Below, one piece after another: positions 14,066-17,049 of a stretch of DNA of 17,049 nt (positions within the stretch are counted from its first letter, which is position 1; each line of letters starts with the position of its first letter). The stretch is from the NCBI GenBank assembly GCA_002685115.1, contig NYWQ01000011.1, positions 1 to 17,049 of the forward strand, given 5' to 3'. The position numbers were made by a program, and so were the translations under genes. Origin of the DNA: Flavobacteriales bacterium. GTDB taxonomy: Bacteria; Bacteroidota; Bacteroidia; Flavobacteriales; UBA7430. The notes under the pieces are model-generated. The model was not told the origin of the DNA and ran no database searches. It saw only the letters and a list, made by a program, of their open reading frames with translations.

Positions 14066-15580
14066 TTGAAAAAAATTAAAAATGCCCTGATTTCGGTTTA
14101 CCACAAAGACCGTTTGGCACCAATTGTTGAAGAACTAAACCGATTAGGAGTAAGAATATACTCAACCGGAGGAACTCAAAAATTTATTGAAGATCTTGGA
14201 GTTACGGTTGAACCAGTTGAAGAACTCACCAGCTATCCTTCGATTTTAGGTGGGCGTGTTAAAACACTTCATCCAAATATATTTGGAGGTATTTTAGCTC
14301 GAAGACACGAGGCAAATGACTTAAAACAATTGGAACAATACAAGATACCTGAATTGGATCTGATTATTGTAGACCTCTACCCTTTTGAAGATACCGTTGC
14401 CTCGGGAGCAGAAGAACAAGCAATTGTTGAGAAAATTGACATAGGCGGTATTTCATTAATTCGTGCTGCAGCAAAAAATTTTAGAGACACACTTATTGTA
14501 CCTTCAAGAGAAGATTACCCAATTGCCTTGGCAATTTTAAAAGCGCAAGAAGGCGCCTCTACTCTATCGCAAAGAAAAGACTTTGCCCGAAAGGCATTCA
14601 ATATTTCATCGCACTACGACACCGCAATCTTCAACTATTTTAACGACGGCTCGATCAAAGTCTTAAAACAAAGCATACAACAATCTAAAACACTTCGTTA
14701 CGGAGAAAACCCACACCAAGAAGGTACATTTTACGGGAATTTAGAGGAGATGTTTACGCAAGTAAACGGTAAAGAATTATCGTACAACAACCTACTGGAC
14801 GTTGATGCAGCCGTAAACCTAATGGCCGAATTTAACGAAACTACTTTTGCCATTTTAAAACACAACAATGCCTGTGGCTTAGCTTCAAGAGAAAACCTTA
14901 CAGAAGCTTGGAAAGATGCGCTTGCTGCAGACCCAGTATCAGCATTTGGGGGAGTGTTAATAACTAATCGAAAAGTAGATATTGAAACTGCCCAAGAAAT
15001 TCATAAATTGTTCTTCGAAGTAATAATTGCTCCAGCTTACGATGAGGCTGTCTTAGACTTATTTAAGTCGAAGAAAAATCGCGTAGTTCTTGTACAAAAA
15101 GAGGTTAGCATGCCGCCCAAAACGGTTCGAACTATTTTGAATGGTATTCTAGCGCAAGACAAAGATTTAAAAACAGATGCCATTGCATCTATGAAAGATG
15201 TTTGTAATGTACTGACTACTGAGGCTCAAAAATCTGACTTAGCATTTGCCTCTAAACTTTGTAAAAACACTAAATCAAACACCATTATTTTTGCTAAAAA
15301 CAAGCAATTAATCTCTAGTGGTGTTGGGCAAACGTCTCGTGTAGATGCTTTAAAACAAGCCATTGTGAAAGCTAAAACATTTGGATTTGATTTACATGGC
15401 GCTGTTATGGCTTCTGATGCTTTTTTCCCTTTTCCTGATTGCGTAGAAATTGCAGACAAAGAAGGTATAAAAGCAGTCATACAACCAGGAGGATCTATAA
15501 AAGATCAGCTGTCTATTGACTATTGTAATGAAAACCAAATGGCTATGGTATTTACAGGTACAAGACACTTTAAACATTAG
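14066..15580 (+). CDS. purH: bifunctional AICAR transformylase/IMP cyclohydrolase
   Basis: Carries out the last two steps of IMP synthesis. I place the start at the TTG at 14066 (504 residues, MKKIKNALISVYHKD), which matches the usual PurH N terminus. The frame extends to a GTG at 14018 but adds 16 residues with no family resemblance. The N-terminal MGS-like cyclohydrolase domain (about 1-190) shows IYSTGGT, GGRVKTLHPNIFGGIL and EKIDIGGISLIRAAAKN. The AICAR formyltransferase domain follows, with LRYGENPHQ, LSYNNLLDVDAA, catalytic Lys265-His266 in LKHNNACGLA, DPVSAFGG, SSGVGQTSRVDA and the closing QPGGSIKD and FTGTRHFKH motifs. Both activities should be intact. mreB follows after 69 bases, an order common in Bacteroidota, probably with its own promoter. 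Confidence 0.95.
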   Translation: MKKIKNALISVYHKDRLAPIVEELNRLGVRIYSTGGTQKFIEDLGVTVEPVEELTSYPSILGGRVKTLHPNIFGGILARRHEANDLKQLEQYKIPELDLIIVDLYPFEDTVASGAEEQAIVEKIDIGGISLIRAAAKNFRDTLIVPSREDYPIALAILKAQEGASTLSQRKDFARKAFNISSHYDTAIFNYFNDGSIKVLKQSIQQSKTLRYGENPHQEGTFYGNLEEMFTQVNGKELSYNNLLDVDAAVNLMAEFNETTFAILKHNNACGLASRENLTEAWKDALAADPVSAFGGVLITNRKVDIETAQEIHKLFFEVIIAPAYDEAVLDLFKSKKNRVVLVQKEVSMPPKTVRTILNGILAQDKDLKTDAIASMKDVCNVLTTEAQKSDLAFASKLCKNTKSNTIIFAKNKQLISSGVGQTSRVDALKQAIVKAKTFGFDLHGAVMASDAFFPFPDCVEIADKEGIKAVIQPGGSIKDQLSIDYCNENQMAMVFTGTRHFKH

Positions 15581-15595
15581 AATTGACGATTGATA

Positions 15596-15603
15596 TAATT
15601 TTG
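15596..15603 (+). promoter_or_regulatory. candidate -7 box for mreB-mreC
   Basis: TAATTTTG at 15596-15603 is an exact match to the Bacteroidota TAnnTTTG -7 element, 16 bases after the purH stop. Transcription would start near 15609, about 40 bases before the mreB ATG. No clear TTG is seen at -33. An AAAGAG purine run (15641-15646) just before the ATG may act as a weak ribosome binding site. This suggests mreBC can be transcribed separately from purH. Confidence 0.45.
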
Positions 15604-15649
15604 TAAACACTCAATTATATTTACTAAAAACCAAAAACAAAAAGAGCTC

Positions 15650-16675
15650 ATGGGACTTTTCGACTTCATGATACAAGACATTGCTATTGATCTTGGAACT
15701 GCAAATACACTGATCATCCACAACGATAAGGTTGTTGTAGATCAACCATCCATCGTAGCGATTAATCGTAAAACTGAAAAAATGATTGCAGTTGGATCAA
15801 GGGCACAACAAATGCATGGAAAGTCTCACGAGGGTATTAAAACAATACGTCCATTAAAAGACGGTGTTATTGCCGATTTTGGTGCATCCGAACAGATGAT
15901 TCGTGAGTTGGTGCGTACCATTCCCAATCTAAAGAGTCGGTTTTTTTCTCCTTCGCTTCGAATGGTTATTTGCATCCCCTCTGGAATAACACAAGTTGAG
16001 GAAAGAGCCGTAAAAGACTCTGCAGAACAAATTGGCGCCAAAGAAGTATACCTAATTCACGAACCGATGGCTGCCGCAATTGGTATTGGAATAGACGTTT
16101 TGGAACCCAAAGGAAACATGATTATTGACATAGGTGGAGGAACCACCGAGATTGCCGTATTAGCGCTTGGAGGGATTGTATGCGACAAATCTATTAAAGT
16201 AGCTGGAGATGTGTTTACCAGTGACATTGTTTACTACATGAGAACCCAGCACAACTTATTTGTTGGAGAAAGGACTGCAGAAAAAATTAAAATACACGTG
16301 GGCTCAGCAGTTGAGGAATTAGAAACACCACCCGAAGACTACCCGGTGCAAGGTCGTGATTTAATGACAGGAAAACCCAAACAAATTACCGTATCGAGTA
16401 AAGAAATCGCTAAAGCACTCAACAAATCCATCATTCAGGTAGAAGATGCAGTAATGCAAGCCTTGGCTATGACGCCACCGGAATTGGCTGCAGACATCTA
16501 CAATACAGGAATTTACTTAGCCGGAGGAGGCTCGATGCTTAGAGGCTTAGACGATCGTATTTCTAAAAAAACGGAGCTGCCGGTATACGTAGCAGAAGAC
16601 CCATTGAGAGCTGTTGTTCGAGGGACTGGTATTGCCCTTAAAAATATAGAATCTTTTAGTTTCTTAATGAAGTAG
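15650..16675 (+). CDS. mreB: rod shape-determining protein MreB
   Basis: A 341-residue bacterial actin that polymerises beneath the inner membrane and positions the cell-wall elongation machinery. The ATP-binding elements of the actin/Hsp70 fold are visible: phosphate 1 loop IAIDLGTANT (11-20), phosphate 2 loop IIDIGGGTTEIAV (158-170) and adenosine motif YLAGGGSMLRGLDD (289-302). The IHEPMAAAIGIGIDV and IKVAGDVF segments are MreB-typical. The N terminus MGLFDFM contains hydrophobic residues that could help membrane contact, as an amphipathic helix does in Gram-negative MreB. Length is normal. mreC begins 15 bases after the stop, the start of the usual mreBCD-mrdA-rodA cluster, which implies a rod-shaped or elongating cell. 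Confidence 0.96.
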   Translation: MGLFDFMIQDIAIDLGTANTLIIHNDKVVVDQPSIVAINRKTEKMIAVGSRAQQMHGKSHEGIKTIRPLKDGVIADFGASEQMIRELVRTIPNLKSRFFSPSLRMVICIPSGITQVEERAVKDSAEQIGAKEVYLIHEPMAAAIGIGIDVLEPKGNMIIDIGGGTTEIAVLALGGIVCDKSIKVAGDVFTSDIVYYMRTQHNLFVGERTAEKIKIHVGSAVEELETPPEDYPVQGRDLMTGKPKQITVSSKEIAKALNKSIIQVEDAVMQALAMTPPELAADIYNTGIYLAGGGSMLRGLDDRISKKTELPVYVAEDPLRAVVRGTGIALKNIESFSFLMK

Positions 16676-16690
16676 AACACCTATGATCAC

Positions 16691-17049
16691 ATGCGTAATT
16701 TAATAGCATTCTTCCTAAGGCATCACGTACTTTTTGTATTTATTATTTTGGAGACTATAGCCATGAGTATGCTCATTAAAAGTCATTACTACCAATCGTC
16801 TCGAATGGCTCATTCCGCTTCAAATTGGTCTGGCAAACTACTCAATGGACTCAATAACTCAAAAGAATATTTTTCACTCAAAGAAATAAATGGTTTTCTG
16901 GCAGAAGAAAACGCGACGCTTAAAAACTTGCAAGCAAGTCAATATACAATTCATCAGACACCAAACAATAAATACCAGTTCATATCTGCCAGAGTTATAA
17001 AAAACTCGTACAACAAACGAAACAACTTTATTACGCTCAATAAAGGTTC
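16691..17049 (+). CDS. mreC: rod shape-determining protein MreC (3'-truncated)
   Basis: The frame opens at the ATG at 16691 and runs off the window after 119 complete codons. Residues 1-10 are short and basic (MRNLIAFFLR), and a single membrane helix spans about 11-30 (HVLFVFIILETIAMSML). A hydrophilic periplasmic region with a predicted coiled coil follows (about 57-86, including LKEINGFLAEENATLKNL), then the start of the beta-rich domain (YQFISARVIKNSYNKRNNF). This is the MreC architecture, and its position 15 bases after mreB confirms it. MreC is a bitopic inner-membrane protein that links MreB and MreD to the PBP2/RodA synthase. The earlier ATG at 16683 is in another frame and stops after six codons. 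Confidence 0.9.
   Translation, partial: MRNLIAFFLRHHVLFVFIILETIAMSMLIKSHYYQSSRMAHSASNWSGKLLNGLNNSKEYFSLKEINGFLAEENATLKNLQASQYTIHQTPNNKYQFISARVIKNSYNKRNNFITLNKG

Noticed and set aside
15583..15599. TTGACG (15583-15588) and TATAAT (15594-15599), resembling a sigma70 promoter before mreB
   Set aside because: The two boxes are only five bases apart instead of about 17. The overlapping TAATTTTG box fits the Bacteroidota pattern better.
16683..16703. ATG at 16683 as the mreC start
   Set aside because: That frame reaches a stop after six codons; the ATG at 16691 opens the MreC frame.
1..17049. CRISPR array, insertion sequence, prophage, toxin-antitoxin or defence genes
   Set aside because: No spaced direct repeats, transposase or integrase motifs, or compositional breaks were seen; gene content is housekeeping throughout.

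Overview
The window looks like ordinary chromosomal DNA from a member of the Bacteroidota, most likely Flavobacteriales. The evidence is AT-rich composition, a secreted protein with a type IX secretion (type A) C-terminal sorting domain, an IPExxxVDY-family protein between rnc and pyk, promoter-like TAnnTTTG -7 boxes in place of sigma70 -10/-35 boxes, little visible Shine-Dalgarno sequence, and gene orders typical of the phylum (purN | acpP-fabF-rnc-IPExxxVDY-pyk and purH-mreB-mreC). The alkane-hydroxylase-like gene would fit a marine or hydrocarbon-exposed lineage, but that is inference.

Layout. Positions 1-2319 hold the 3' part of an M1 zinc aminopeptidase. It converges with a minus-strand purN-rnhA pair (2323-3359) that shares an ATGA overlap. 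From 3492 a tightly packed plus-strand block runs acpP-fabF-rnc, then after a hairpin, T-tract and fresh -7 box, IPExxxVDY protein-pyk-M42 aminopeptidase-lipoprotein (5760-10276). The second half uses one-base TAATG start/stop overlaps. The block converges, with a 4-base overlap, on a minus-strand nitrilase-family amidase (10273-11052), behind which lies an AlkB-type membrane di-iron monooxygenase (11108-12145). A 130-base divergent promoter region separates alkB from a T9SS-secreted protein (12276-13226). A small MmcQ/YjbR-like protein (minus) and an unrecognised 91-aa two-helix membrane protein (plus) follow, then purH, mreB and the start of mreC, which runs off the end of the window.

How the genes work together. 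purN and purH are two steps of de novo purine synthesis (formyl transfer to GAR; final formyl transfer and ring closure to IMP). acpP and fabF carry and elongate fatty acyl chains. rnc and rnhA process structured RNA and RNA-DNA hybrids. pyk gives the last ATP-forming step of glycolysis. mreB and mreC belong to the cell-wall elongation machinery. The two metallo-aminopeptidases and the amidase fit peptide and amide turnover.

No CRISPR array, transposase, phage gene, tRNA or rRNA was seen, and I did not find a convincing undescribed multi-gene system. The items most worth a second look are the AlkB homologue with altered acidic motif residues, its back-to-back divergent promoter built on a 10-base palindrome, the hairpin/promoter boundary at the end of rnc, the unrecognised 91-aa membrane protein, and a group of non-ATG start codons.
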